From Microbulbifer elongatus (GTDB taxonomy: Bacteria; Pseudomonadota; Gammaproteobacteria; Pseudomonadales; Cellvibrionaceae), in NCBI RefSeq assembly GCF_020524885.1, contig NZ_JAIVKJ010000001.1:62001-126000 (forward strand): DNA of 64,000 nucleotides, written 5' to 3'. This document shows, piece after piece, positions 18,732 to 27,313 of this stretch. Each line of letters starts with the position of its first letter. Within the stretch, counting starts at the first letter, position 1. Below the pieces are notes generated by a model that saw only the letters and a list, made by a program, of their open reading frames with translations, was not told where the DNA came from and did not search any database. A program made the translations under genes and the position numbers.

Positions 18732-19880
18732 TTACTCATCAGCTGCGAGCGCCCGTTTGCGATATTCCGTGGGCGACATGCCTACGAGACGGCTGAAAAA
18801 CCGGTGGAATGCAGACTTGCTGTTGAAACCGGACTCGAGCAGTACATCCAGCACGGTCATGTCGGTCTTGTCCGGGTCGGATAGCAGCGCCTTGGCAGCT
18901 TCGACCCGGTAGCTGTTCACAAATTCGAAGAAGTTGGTGCCGAAGTGCTTGTTGATCACCGCCGAGACTTCTTTTGCCGGTAGATCAATGCGTTCAGCAA
19001 ACTGTTCCAGGTTCAGGTTCTTCTTGAGATAAATCTGGTCGCCCTCCATTGCGTTACGCACTTTCTCGATTGCGGGTTCCGAAGGCTCTTCCTCGCTGAT
19101 GGTCTCGCGAGTTTCTTCCTCTGGCTTGGTTACCAGCAACTGGTGCGCATAGGTCAGGCTATAGGCAAAAAATGCGTTGATCAGGATAAACGCGAGGTAG
19201 TTGTCGGCGATCCCCATATAGTCGGCCACGACATCGCTGGAGAACTTGGCCACCACGTGTACGACCATGGTCCATCCCCAGGCAATGCTCACACCCCACG
19301 TCAGGGCGGAAAGCCAGTGCAATTCCGTTTCGGAAAAGTGGGAGTACTCGTCTTTCAGTGCGTGGCGGTAGCGGCGGATGCGCATCAGGGCCGCGATTGC
19401 GTAGGCAAAGGGCACCAGGGAAGCCAGATCCCAGATAGATTCGATGGTGGTTGCTGAAAGGGACTGACCGGCGTCCGGCATGAGGCGCAGGTCATTGCTG
19501 GAGATGCTAAACACCGCAACGCACAGTAGCCCGATAACCGTTGGTAACAAATGTAGGGCATGGCGCTGATTGAGATTCAGTTTCTGCTGCGTAAGGGAGC
19601 AGACGTAAAGGTAAATAGCCGGTCCCTTGAGTAGCAGGGAGGCGAAAAGCAGGTAGGGCAGCAGGATCTGCTCAAACCAGGGGGCAAGAGAAAACTGATC
19701 ATTCCACAGAAGCAGGGTGCAGCCAGAGGACACTGCGATAATTAGCAAAAACGCGGTCAACAGGCGGCCGTCGTGGCGAGCCCGGGTGGGTAGGATCGAC
19801 TGGAACACCGCCAGCAACAGGCATTCCGCCGCGGTCATCAGCAGAACCACGTCGTGGATATTGAAGATATATTCTTTCAT
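18732..19880 (-). CDS. AraC-family regulator with seven-helix membrane sensor domain
   Basis: 382 residues. The N-terminal ~250 residues show seven hydrophobic segments (about 8-28, 40-57, 70-90, 105-125, 149-165, 192-215, 228-250). They are followed by an acidic linker and a C-terminal AraC-type double helix-turn-helix with the signature SKSAFHRFFSRLVGMSPTEYRKRA. Membrane-embedded AraC regulators of this build are common beside glycan-utilisation genes and are thought to sense a ligand directly. It lies convergent to GH3 and divergent from the glk region. Site E, 141 bp upstream of its start, could serve autoregulation. It is the natural candidate to bind the shared AAGTGGGRCGAC sites, but this is inference. 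Confidence 0.88.
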   Translation of the reverse strand: MKEYIFNIHDVVLLMTAAECLLLAVFQSILPTRARHDGRLLTAFLLIIAVSSGCTLLLWNDQFSLAPWFEQILLPYLLFASLLLKGPAIYLYVCSLTQQKLNLNQRHALHLLPTVIGLLCVAVFSISSNDLRLMPDAGQSLSATTIESIWDLASLVPFAYAIAALMRIRRYRHALKDEYSHFSETELHWLSALTWGVSIAWGWTMVVHVVAKFSSDVVADYMGIADNYLAFILINAFFAYSLTYAHQLLVTKPEEETRETISEEEPSEPAIEKVRNAMEGDQIYLKKNLNLEQFAERIDLPAKEVSAVINKHFGTNFFEFVNSYRVEAAKALLSDPDKTDMTVLDVLLESGFNSKSAFHRFFSRLVGMSPTEYRKRALAADE

Positions 19881-20020
19881 GGGGTCATCGCCGAGTGGTA
19901 TTTCGTTCTTATGGCATTTTTATCTTTCTTGTTTGCGTGAGTATATGAGAATTCCCGCCGGGGTAGGAGCGCAGCCGGTTGTGATTCCACTGTCCCGGTG
20001 ATCCAGTTTGCGAAAATTTC

Positions 20021-20066
20021 GAAAGTGACACTGCCCAGTTTGCCGATTTCTTGAAAGTGGGGCGAC
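20021..20066 (+). promoter_or_regulatory. Tandem putative activator site E
   Basis: GAAAGTGACACTG at 20021 and GAAAGTGGGGCGAC at 20053 start 32 bp apart, repeating the spacing seen at sites A and D. The full motif is on the plus strand, pointing towards glk, but the site also lies 141-186 bp upstream of the AraC start on the other strand. Confidence 0.5.
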
Positions 20067-20222
20067 GTGAGCAGGGCCTGGCCGCATGCTATGTCCATCG
20101 GGTTTCAGCGCAACCTGTGCGGCGCAGATGTGGTACATCGGCGCTCGTCACAAGGATTGAGGCCTGACTTCATCTCTCTTCCTGCTAGTTGGCCTTTCTC
20201 GTCGGCCTCCCGTATTAGCTGG

Positions 20223-20252
20223 ACCGGCAGGCATCCCTGCCGGTAATTTTTT
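20223..20252 (+). terminator. Intrinsic terminator inside the glk leader
   Basis: A 9-bp perfect GC-rich stem ACCGGCAGG / CCTGCCGGT with a CATC loop is followed by AATTTTTT. No gene ends upstream on the plus strand, so it should stop transcripts that begin near site E, 266 bp before the glk start. Confidence 0.8.
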
Positions 20253-20517
20253 CCCCTGCGTCCGCTTCCATGTCTTTAGTCGATGCGTCAGTGTCGCGTT
20301 TTAACACGCCGTGAAAACGTCCGATCTGAAGATGATTCTTCAGGCGCCTCATCCCCCCGAATTTGTGACCATAAAGAGGGGGGAGGACTGGAGTTTTCGT
20401 CGGCAAATCATTACCTTATACCGCCATTTTTCCAGGGTGTCTGTTCGCCCTGATAGTGGTTTCGAGCGAGTCGCATCGGCCGCTCTCGCAGCATGCAGAA
20501 TATGTAAGGAAAGCGTC

Positions 20518-21480
20518 ATGACCAGTATCGTCGCGGATATCGGCGGCACCAACGCCCGTTTCGCCATCGCCCACCCACATCAAGGGGGCTACCGGCTCGA
20601 GTCCATCCAAGTGGTGAATTGCGCCAAATTTGAGGACTTCTATTCCGCAATGGGGCAGTGGCTGGAAGGTTTGAAGGATCCGCGCCCAACGCAGGCATGT
20701 ATCGCGGTTGCCGGACCGGTCGAAAAGACGCCGCAGGGCGGGCGTGTAACCATGACCAACCTGGGATGGGATATACGCGCCGAAGAGCTGTGCAGCCGCT
20801 TTTCTCTGGAGCGCGCTCTGGTGGTCAACGATTTTGCCGCCCTGGCGCTCTCCCTGCCGCGCCTGCAAGAAGGGGACAAGTGGGCACTGCGGGATGTGCC
20901 CTCGGAAGCCAACGGCTGCATGGCTGTGCTTGGCCCTGGCACCGGCCTTGGGGTAGCCGCGATCATCCATGAAGCTGGCGCCTACCGCGTCGTGCCGGGA
21001 GAGGGTGGTCACGCCAATCTCTCTGCCGGCAGTGAGCGGGAACTTGAGCTTCTGCGAATCCTGGCCCGCGAGCAGATGCCCGTATACAACGAGTACGTGC
21101 TGAGTGGCGGCGGCCTGGTCAATCTGTACCGAGCGGTCTGCGCCCTGCACGGACGCCCGGCGGAAGACCTCACCCCACCGGACGTCAGCGGTCGCGGTCT
21201 CGATGGCACCGACCCTCTGTGCCGTGAAACCCTCATCGACTTCCTCAACTTCCTCGGCAGCGCCGCCGGTGACGCCGCCCTTTATTATGTGGCCCGCGGT
21301 GGCATCTTCCTGGGGGGCGGTGTTCTGCCGCGAATCGAATCCCTGCTGCCGGAGAGCCAGTTCGAGCAGCGCTTTACCAATAAGGGACGCCTTGGAGAGT
21401 GGTTGCAGGGCGTGCGGGTGGAAGTACTGAAAGCCGGCTATCCCGCCCTGATCGGCGCGGCTGCTTGGCTAGAGCGCTGA
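20518..21480 (+). CDS. glk: Glucokinase (Glk family)
   Basis: 320 residues from the ATG at 20518, preceded by AAGGA; the open frame extends further upstream but without homology. DIGGTNARF is the first phosphate-binding motif. GPVEKTPQGGRVTMTNLGWD, LVVNDFAALALSLP, LGPGTGLGVA, GEGGHANLS and LSGGGLVNLYRA follow the order of the bacterial Glk family (PF02685) rather than the ROK family. It phosphorylates glucose with ATP in the cytoplasm, linking both the beta-glucan enzymes here and the alpha-glucan enzymes elsewhere in the window to glycolysis. An upstream terminator suggests attenuation or an independent promoter. Confidence 0.93.
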   Translation: MTSIVADIGGTNARFAIAHPHQGGYRLESIQVVNCAKFEDFYSAMGQWLEGLKDPRPTQACIAVAGPVEKTPQGGRVTMTNLGWDIRAEELCSRFSLERALVVNDFAALALSLPRLQEGDKWALRDVPSEANGCMAVLGPGTGLGVAAIIHEAGAYRVVPGEGGHANLSAGSERELELLRILAREQMPVYNEYVLSGGGLVNLYRAVCALHGRPAEDLTPPDVSGRGLDGTDPLCRETLIDFLNFLGSAAGDAALYYVARGGIFLGGGVLPRIESLLPESQFEQRFTNKGRLGEWLQGVRVEVLKAGYPALIGAAAWLER

Positions 21481-21528
21481 TCAAGTTCTTCTCTCTTTCG
21501 CTTCCAGTGTTTTCGCGCAGCATTTTTT

Positions 21529-21557
21529 CTGGTTAAATTTCAGTCGATCTGTATAAT
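21529..21557 (+). promoter_or_regulatory. Promoter candidate for the second TonB receptor
   Basis: A perfect TATAAT at 21552-21557 is preceded at 17 bp by CTGGTT as a weak -35. The remaining 21558-21718 leader is unusual, with C-rich and G-rich tracts (CCCCCCCCGGGGGTGG) that could fold. The AAGTGGGRCGAC motif is not present here. Confidence 0.5.
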
Positions 21558-21718
21558 GCGCGCGCGATGGTGACCTGGGCCGGCTCCATTTCCTCCTTAA
21601 TTCCTCCGCCGGCCCCAGTTTCTCCCCCCTCCTCCCCCCCCGGGGGTGGAGGATAAGGACTTCGGGTAAGCCTAGGATGGCAATACTCACCATAATCATA
21701 AGTCCAAGGGAGAAGATG

Positions 21719-24577
21719 ATGAGTCTGACTAACAAACGTTTCCGGCCGGCACTGCTGTCTGCAGCAATTGCCGCTTCCGTGAGCGCCTCCATGGGTTCCT
21801 ATGCTCAGGAACAGGCTGAAGCGCTGGAAGAAGTAGTAGTAACTGGTATTCGCTCCAGTGTTCTCGATTCCATTTCCGCCAAACGAGATTCCGATGTAGT
21901 TGCCGAGGTGATTGACGCAGGTGACCTGGCATCTCTGCCGGACGTATCTATTGCTGACGCACTTGGCCGCCTGCCGGGTGTGACCACAGTCCGCGACTCT
22001 GGGCAGTCTTCCCAGCTGAACATCCGTGGTATGAATGGTGACTTTGTTCAGACCAGCCTGAATGGCCGCGAGCAGGCGAGCACCAGTGGCTACACCGCCG
22101 GCAGTCGCTGGATTGCATTTGACCAGTACCCCTCCGAGCTGATTACCCAAGCCGCCGTCTACAAGTCACCGAAAGCATCCCTGATCGAGGGTGGTGTTGC
22201 CGGTACTGTTGAAATGAAGACTGCCAACCCCCTCGAGGCGGAAAAGCAGCATAACTTCAATGCCAACGTGCGTTACTCCTTCAACGACGCTGCGGAAAAC
22301 GTTGGTGCCGACGACGCCGGCCAGCGCGTGAGCTTCTCTTACCAGGGCAAGTTCCTCAATGACACCCTGGGTGTTGCTGTTGGTTACGCCGACCTTTCCC
22401 AGCCAAACAACGCTGAGCACATGAACTCCTTCATCGAAGGTGCGCGTGATTTTGATGGCGACGGTAGCGAAGATCGCATCATCAAGGGCTTCCAGCTGCG
22501 TGCAGAAAATGGCGAAGACGAACGTCAGGGCTATCTGGCTTCTGTCGTCTGGCAGCCAAGTGACACCGTCAGCGCCCAGTTTGACTATTTCCGCTCTGAC
22601 TTTAGCTCTGTTGACACCCGCAGCGGTTTCTACGTTGATGGCCTGCAGCGCGACGCGGGAACTTACGACATCGAAAACGCTGTCGTTGAAGACGGTATCC
22701 TGACCGGTGGCGATGTTACCCTGACCACCCTGGTTGGCCCATGGATCGAAGTTCGCCAGGAGGACCAGTCAACCGAGTCCCTGACCGAGAGCTTTGGTTT
22801 CGAGTTTGACTGGCAGATCACCGATACTTTCAATGCGAAAATGGATATCGCACACAGCAGTGGCGAGAAGAGCCGTCTTGACCGTATCGCCAGCTTGCAC
22901 GCCTATGACCTGACATACGATGCCGACGGCAACCTGCAGTCCTGGCAAGAGCTGGGTGGCCAGAGTCTCGCGTATCAGCTGAACGCGGGCAACATGCCTT
23001 CTGTCGCATTCAATACCGATTACACCGACCTCAGCCATATGCGTTTGGGTGATTGGGAGCAATTCCCACACCTGTACACCGATGAGCTGGACAGCGTGAA
23101 ATTCGACTTCAAATACGATGTTGAAATGCCGGTAATTGCTTCTTTTGAGGCCGGTGTTCGCTGGAGCGAGCGGGTATTTACTGATGACCGCAGCACTTTC
23201 CGCTGGGGCCGTCGCGAAGGCCAGAACGGCTTTGTTGATGCTGATGGCAACGTCGTCCTGAACGAAGGCTGTGAGTTCAACCGTAGTGACGCAGCATGTA
23301 TGCCAATGGAGCTGGATGGTTTCGTAACCGTAGGATCCTTCGGTGGCTCCATGTCCGGCTACCCGAACTACCTGATGGTAGATATGGAAGGTATCGCCGA
23401 CGCGGTATTTGGCCCGGGTAACTACGATGCCCAGCAGACCTGGGACCACAACTGGACCCTTATCGAAAGTGGCGAGCTGAAAGAAGAAGTTACCGCTTAT
23501 TACTTCATGGCGAACCTGGATACCGAAATGTTTGGTATTCCGGTCACCGGTAACGCAGGTGTGCGCGTAGTTGAAACCGATACCAAGTCTATCGGCATCC
23601 AGCAGGTGCGTGACGGCGAAGGCGATGAAATCATCGACGACAACGGTGTAGCACGTTATGACTATGCTCACGTTGAGTACGGTCCAAAGTACACTGACGT
23701 ACTGCCGTCTCTGAACCTGAGCTTCCACATCACCGAGCAGGACCAGGTTCGCTTCTCCGCGGCTAAAGTGATGGGTCGTCCGCCGGTATTCCAGCTGCGC
23801 GGTGGTGCAGGTTCCTGGATCGATACCGCTAATGATGGTGTTAGCGACCGCTACAACGTGTGGTCAAAAGGTAATCCAAACTTGGATCCGTTCCGCGCGA
23901 ACCAGCTGGATATCTCTTACGAGCACTACTTTGAAGATGGCGGTGCTGTAACTGCAGCCGTGTTCTACAAAGATATCGAATCCCTGATCGAGACTGTTAC
24001 CTTCTTCGAAGGTGAGATCGCTTGGTCCGAGATCGGCTTGGAAGCGCCGGCAGGTCTGGTCGAAGGTCAATACCAGACCGTGCGTAACAACGATATGGGT
24101 GGTTACGTCCGCGGTATTGAACTGGCTTACACCGATACCTTTGATCAGCTGCCGGGTATCTTCTCCGGCCTGGGTATGACCAGCAGCTACTCCTACACTG
24201 AGAGTGAGACAGCGGTAGATGGCGGTGGTAACTTCCCTGATCAGCTGCTGCCTTTGCCCGGTCTTTCAAAGAACGTGTGGAGCACCAGTGTATTCTGGGA
24301 TATCGGCAACTTTAGCACTAACGTGAATGCTCGTTACCGCGATGAGTATGCCTTTGCCGGTGTGGCACCGGGTGGTTCCAGCCTGACCATGGCCGATGAG
24401 TACACCACTGTTGACTGGCAGTCTTCTTACTCCTTCGATAATGGTGTAGACGTTCTGTTCCAGGTTAATAACCTGACCAATGAGCCGAACATCGCAACTT
24501 ACGGCACACCGAGTGCGGTTGCGGAGTACGCCGAGTACGGTCGTCAGTACTTCATGGGTGTGAGCTATCAGTTCTGA
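21719..24577 (+). CDS. TonB-dependent receptor 2 (carbohydrate-type)
   Basis: 952 residues from the second ATG of an ATGATG pair; AAGGGAGA is correctly spaced for 21719, whereas the far upstream ATG at 21677 adds a non-signal extension. The signal peptide ends near MGSYAQE. The TonB-box-like segment EALEEVVVTGIRSS, the plug (IADALGRLPGVTTVRD, LNIRGMNGDFVQTSLNGREQ) and the terminal YFMGVSYQF barrel signal are visible. It belongs to the same broad class as the first receptor but its sequence is clearly distinct, suggesting a different oligosaccharide. It is followed by a terminator and a third halogenase-like gene. Confidence 0.93.
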   Translation: MSLTNKRFRPALLSAAIAASVSASMGSYAQEQAEALEEVVVTGIRSSVLDSISAKRDSDVVAEVIDAGDLASLPDVSIADALGRLPGVTTVRDSGQSSQLNIRGMNGDFVQTSLNGREQASTSGYTAGSRWIAFDQYPSELITQAAVYKSPKASLIEGGVAGTVEMKTANPLEAEKQHNFNANVRYSFNDAAENVGADDAGQRVSFSYQGKFLNDTLGVAVGYADLSQPNNAEHMNSFIEGARDFDGDGSEDRIIKGFQLRAENGEDERQGYLASVVWQPSDTVSAQFDYFRSDFSSVDTRSGFYVDGLQRDAGTYDIENAVVEDGILTGGDVTLTTLVGPWIEVRQEDQSTESLTESFGFEFDWQITDTFNAKMDIAHSSGEKSRLDRIASLHAYDLTYDADGNLQSWQELGGQSLAYQLNAGNMPSVAFNTDYTDLSHMRLGDWEQFPHLYTDELDSVKFDFKYDVEMPVIASFEAGVRWSERVFTDDRSTFRWGRREGQNGFVDADGNVVLNEGCEFNRSDAACMPMELDGFVTVGSFGGSMSGYPNYLMVDMEGIADAVFGPGNYDAQQTWDHNWTLIESGELKEEVTAYYFMANLDTEMFGIPVTGNAGVRVVETDTKSIGIQQVRDGEGDEIIDDNGVARYDYAHVEYGPKYTDVLPSLNLSFHITEQDQVRFSAAKVMGRPPVFQLRGGAGSWIDTANDGVSDRYNVWSKGNPNLDPFRANQLDISYEHYFEDGGAVTAAVFYKDIESLIETVTFFEGEIAWSEIGLEAPAGLVEGQYQTVRNNDMGGYVRGIELAYTDTFDQLPGIFSGLGMTSSYSYTESETAVDGGGNFPDQLLPLPGLSKNVWSTSVFWDIGNFSTNVNARYRDEYAFAGVAPGGSSLTMADEYTTVDWQSSYSFDNGVDVLFQVNNLTNEPNIATYGTPSAVAEYAEYGRQYFMGVSYQF

Positions 24578-24622
24578 TTGCGGAACTTAAGATAGTCCCA
24601 TGACTGCTTTGCAGTAACACAG

Positions 24623-24658
24623 GCCGCCTGCCGGGGTAACTCGACAGGCGGCTTTTTT
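24623..24658 (+). terminator. Rho-independent terminator after TonB receptor 2
   Basis: An 8-bp stem GCCGCCTG / CAGGCGGC with a 14-base loop is followed by TTTTTT. Like the first receptor, this one is separated by a terminator from the halogenase-like gene that follows. Confidence 0.85.
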
Positions 24659-24681
24659 GCTTTAAGAATTGTGGTTTCAGC

Positions 24682-26223
24682 ATGTTTGAACAGAGTCAAA
24701 ATCCGGGGGCTGCTCCCGCGAAAAAAATTGTCATTGTCGGTGGAGGCACGGCGGGCTGGATGGCCGCCAACCTGATGGCAAAGAGCTGGATCAAAAAAGG
24801 ATTTGAAATCACACTGATCGAGTCACCGAATATTGGCATTATTGGTGTGGGCGAGGGTTCCACGCCACAGCTCAAGGGCTTCATGGATTCCTTGGGTATC
24901 ACTGAGCAACAGTGGATGCCAGCCTGTAACGCGACCTATAAGCTTGGAATCACTTTTAAGGATTGGTCGGTGCGGCCTGGCTTTACCAGCTACTTCCATC
25001 CCTTTCCTGCACAGCCGGATGATTACACGGCGCCGGCATTTTTTCACAACAGCTATGTACGTCGACAGGGCGTTGATGTGGAGGGGCACCCGGATCACTT
25101 TTTCCTGGCCACGCACCTCGCTGCCCAGAAGAAGTCTCCGATCCCGTCAGAAAACTTTCCATTTGAAATCAACTATGGGTATCACTTTGACTCCACGTTG
25201 CTTGGGCAGTTTCTTGCACAGTTTGCGCGCGATCACGGTGTAAATCATGTACAGGCGACAATCAACGATGTTCGCTTGCATGCGAATGGCGGCATTGCCA
25301 GTGTGGTCACTGATGAGGGGCAGGAAATCTCCGGTGACCTATTTGTGGACTGCTCCGGATTTCGGGGCTTATTGATCCAGCAGGCACTGAAGTCGGATTT
25401 CGTTAGCTTTGGAAAAAACCTGTTCAACGATTCCGCCGTTGTTGTGCAGACGCCTGGCGAAGATGAGCTCGAGTCCCAGACTATATCAACGGCACTCAAG
25501 TACGGTTGGGCGTGGAAGATTCCGCTGACCAGCCGCATTGGCAACGGCTATGTGTTCAGTAGCAGTTTCTGCACCCCGGAGCAGGCAGAAACGGAGTTCC
25601 GGCAGCATCTTGGCTTGTTGGACAGCGATGTGGCAGTCCGGCACTTGAAAATGAAGGTGGGCCGGCTTGAACAACACTGGATGAAGAACTGCGTGGCTGT
25701 CGGTCTTTCTCAAGGCTTTATTGAGCCGCTCGAGGCGACCGCATTGCACCTTGTGCAGGAGACGGTGGAAGGGTTTATCGACGCCTTTGAGAAGGGTAAC
25801 TTCACAGACAAGAATCGTGCACCATTTAACAAGAGCATCAATGATCGATTTGAAGCGGTGAGAAACTATATTGTGGCCCACTACAGGGTCAATTCGCGCA
25901 GTGATACAGACTACTGGATTGAAAATGGGCGCAATGAACACCTCTCGTCCTCACTGCGTGCGGTTCTTGAGACTTGGGTGCGGGGGAAAAATATTTCCGA
26001 TGAACTGGATCGCCAGGATATCGACCGCTACTACCCCTCGATTTCCTGGAACTGCCTTTTGGCGGGTTACGGCCTTTACCCTGAGCAGCATCAATTAAAG
26101 CCAGGCAACGCGCTTGCGCACAAGTACAAGCTAGATGAAATTCAGAGTTTTATCGGGCGATGTGGATTGAACTTCCGGTCCCACCGGGAAGAGGTCGATC
26201 GCCTGGTCAATGCCGTTCGCTGA
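24682..26223 (+). CDS. FAD-dependent 'tryptophan halogenase'-family protein 3
   Basis: 513 residues. GGGTAGWMAANL binds FAD; VGEGSTPQLKGF follows. Lys87 in YKLGITFKDW matches the PrnA active-site Lys, WAWKIP near residue 276 is the WxWxIP motif, and GFIEPLEAT near 346 carries the conserved Glu. The ATG at 24682 sits just after the terminator and lacks a strong ribosome site. It is placed after TonB receptor 2 exactly as protein 1 follows receptor 1. The substrate is unknown. Confidence 0.87.
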   Translation: MFEQSQNPGAAPAKKIVIVGGGTAGWMAANLMAKSWIKKGFEITLIESPNIGIIGVGEGSTPQLKGFMDSLGITEQQWMPACNATYKLGITFKDWSVRPGFTSYFHPFPAQPDDYTAPAFFHNSYVRRQGVDVEGHPDHFFLATHLAAQKKSPIPSENFPFEINYGYHFDSTLLGQFLAQFARDHGVNHVQATINDVRLHANGGIASVVTDEGQEISGDLFVDCSGFRGLLIQQALKSDFVSFGKNLFNDSAVVVQTPGEDELESQTISTALKYGWAWKIPLTSRIGNGYVFSSSFCTPEQAETEFRQHLGLLDSDVAVRHLKMKVGRLEQHWMKNCVAVGLSQGFIEPLEATALHLVQETVEGFIDAFEKGNFTDKNRAPFNKSINDRFEAVRNYIVAHYRVNSRSDTDYWIENGRNEHLSSSLRAVLETWVRGKNISDELDRQDIDRYYPSISWNCLLAGYGLYPEQHQLKPGNALAHKYKLDEIQSFIGRCGLNFRSHREEVDRLVNAVR

Positions 26224-26227
26224 AATA

Positions 26228-26256
26228 AAAAATGCCGGTTTGCCGGCATTTTTTTA
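26228..26256. terminator. Bidirectional terminator
   Basis: A perfect stem AAATGCCGG / CCGGCATTT with a TTTG loop, A-rich on the left and seven T on the right, lies between the convergent halogenase-like and esterase genes. Confidence 0.9.
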
Positions 26257-26319
26257 TCTCGACCTATGCTTAGTGCAAAGTAGAGGTAGATGCGTGCCCA
26301 AATTAAACGGACGCTCCAT

Positions 26320-27165
26320 TTAATTTTCACAATGCCCGTCAAACATCCAGCTCACCGCCCGCGGAAATTCACCCCGCCAGAAGGCTTCATTATGCTCCCC
26401 CTGCGGATCAAGCTCCGCATACCACTGTCCGGCGGGTACGGTGTTCTCCAGGAGCGCCTGCATCTTTTGGTGCCCTGCGCTCATCTCTTTGCCTTCTAGT
26501 TTGCCTGTCAACAGGTAAGTGCGAGTTTCCTTTAGGCGCGGATTGTTTTTGGTCGAGGCGAACATCTGCGGCGCTATCCAGTAGGAAGGGGAGAAGATGC
26601 CGGCCTTGCCAAAGACATCCGGGTGGCGATTGATTGCATGGTTGGATATGAGGCCTCCCATCGAGCTTCCCATTACCGCGGTATGTTCCCTCTCTGGCAA
26701 GGTTCGATACTCGCGGTCGATGCGAGGCTTCAGTTCATTGACCAGGAAATCCACATAAGCATCGCCTTCACCCTTGCCGAATCGCTCATTGTCATAGGGG
26801 TTCAGTTCGGTCATGCGCAGCTTGTCGCCATGGTCAATGCCCACGACAATCACTTCCAGACCACAGGTCTGCGCCAGCTGGTTGAGCGTTTCATCCACAC
26901 CCCACTCGCCGACATAGGAGGTGGCGTCGTCAAACAAGTTCTGCCCATCGTGCATATACAGCACGGGATAGTGCTTGTCAGAGTCCTCGTAGCTCTCGGG
27001 CAGGTAAATCCGATAAGTGCGTTCTCGTTGCAGGGTGCCCATCTCGATGGCGGGCATCACGTGCACGTTCGGCTGTGCGGTAGATGTTGGCGTTGGTGAT
27101 GCGCCGGCAATTATCGGCTGGGTCGCCAGCAGCAGGGCGACGGCCAGGGTGAGCTTCTTGCGCAC
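26320..27165 (-). CDS. Secreted esterase, enterochelin-esterase/CE1-like alpha/beta hydrolase
   Basis: 281 residues with an N-terminal signal peptide (LLLATQPIIAGAS). YPVLYMHDGQNLFDD and the nucleophile elbow GSSMGGL (Gly-Ser-Ser-Met-Gly) place it in the esterase D/Fes-like family that includes carbohydrate esterases and YieL-type proteins. The HNEAFWRGEFPRAVSWMF ending holds the probable catalytic His. It is likely periplasmic and may deacylate glycans; the substrate is not known. It stands alone on the minus strand. Confidence 0.8.
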   Translation of the reverse strand: MRKKLTLAVALLLATQPIIAGASPTPTSTAQPNVHVMPAIEMGTLQRERTYRIYLPESYEDSDKHYPVLYMHDGQNLFDDATSYVGEWGVDETLNQLAQTCGLEVIVVGIDHGDKLRMTELNPYDNERFGKGEGDAYVDFLVNELKPRIDREYRTLPEREHTAVMGSSMGGLISNHAINRHPDVFGKAGIFSPSYWIAPQMFASTKNNPRLKETRTYLLTGKLEGKEMSAGHQKMQALLENTVPAGQWYAELDPQGEHNEAFWRGEFPRAVSWMFDGHCEN

Positions 27166-27280
27166 TGTTATATCTCTCGCAGCTGGGGCAGTGTGCCAGT
27201 ATCCAATGTCTGCAGGAAGCCTGCTTCAGCCTAGGCTTGGGGGGAGAAGGGTGAACATGGGGAGCGCGGGGGAAATGGAA

Positions 27281-27300
27281 GGCCCCGCAAATGCGGGGCC
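27281..27300 (-). terminator. Hairpin after the universal stress protein gene
   Basis: A perfect 8-bp stem GGCCCCGC / GCGGGGCC with an AAAT loop lies 13 bp past the stop codon. On the minus strand it is followed by TTCCATTT rather than a clean U tract, so termination is probable but weaker. Confidence 0.6.
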
Positions 27301-27313
27301 GGGAGCAATGGGA

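Larger units (their letters stand above)
19881..20517. other. Long non-coding region between the AraC gene and glk
   Basis: 637 bp without a convincing gene. It holds tandem site E at 20021-20066, a possible -10 (GCTATGTC) near 20090, and a strong terminator at 20223-20252. Beyond that lie a small hairpin (CTGAAGA / TCTTCAG, 20325-20342) and the AAGGA ribosome site of glk. A ten-codon ATG frame at 20128-20160 has no ribosome-binding site and is not called. The arrangement would fit a terminated leader or a ~150-nt small RNA. Confidence 0.6.

Noticed and set aside
20128-20160. Ten-codon leader peptide before glk
   Set aside because: No ribosome-binding site and no codon bias typical of an attenuator peptide.
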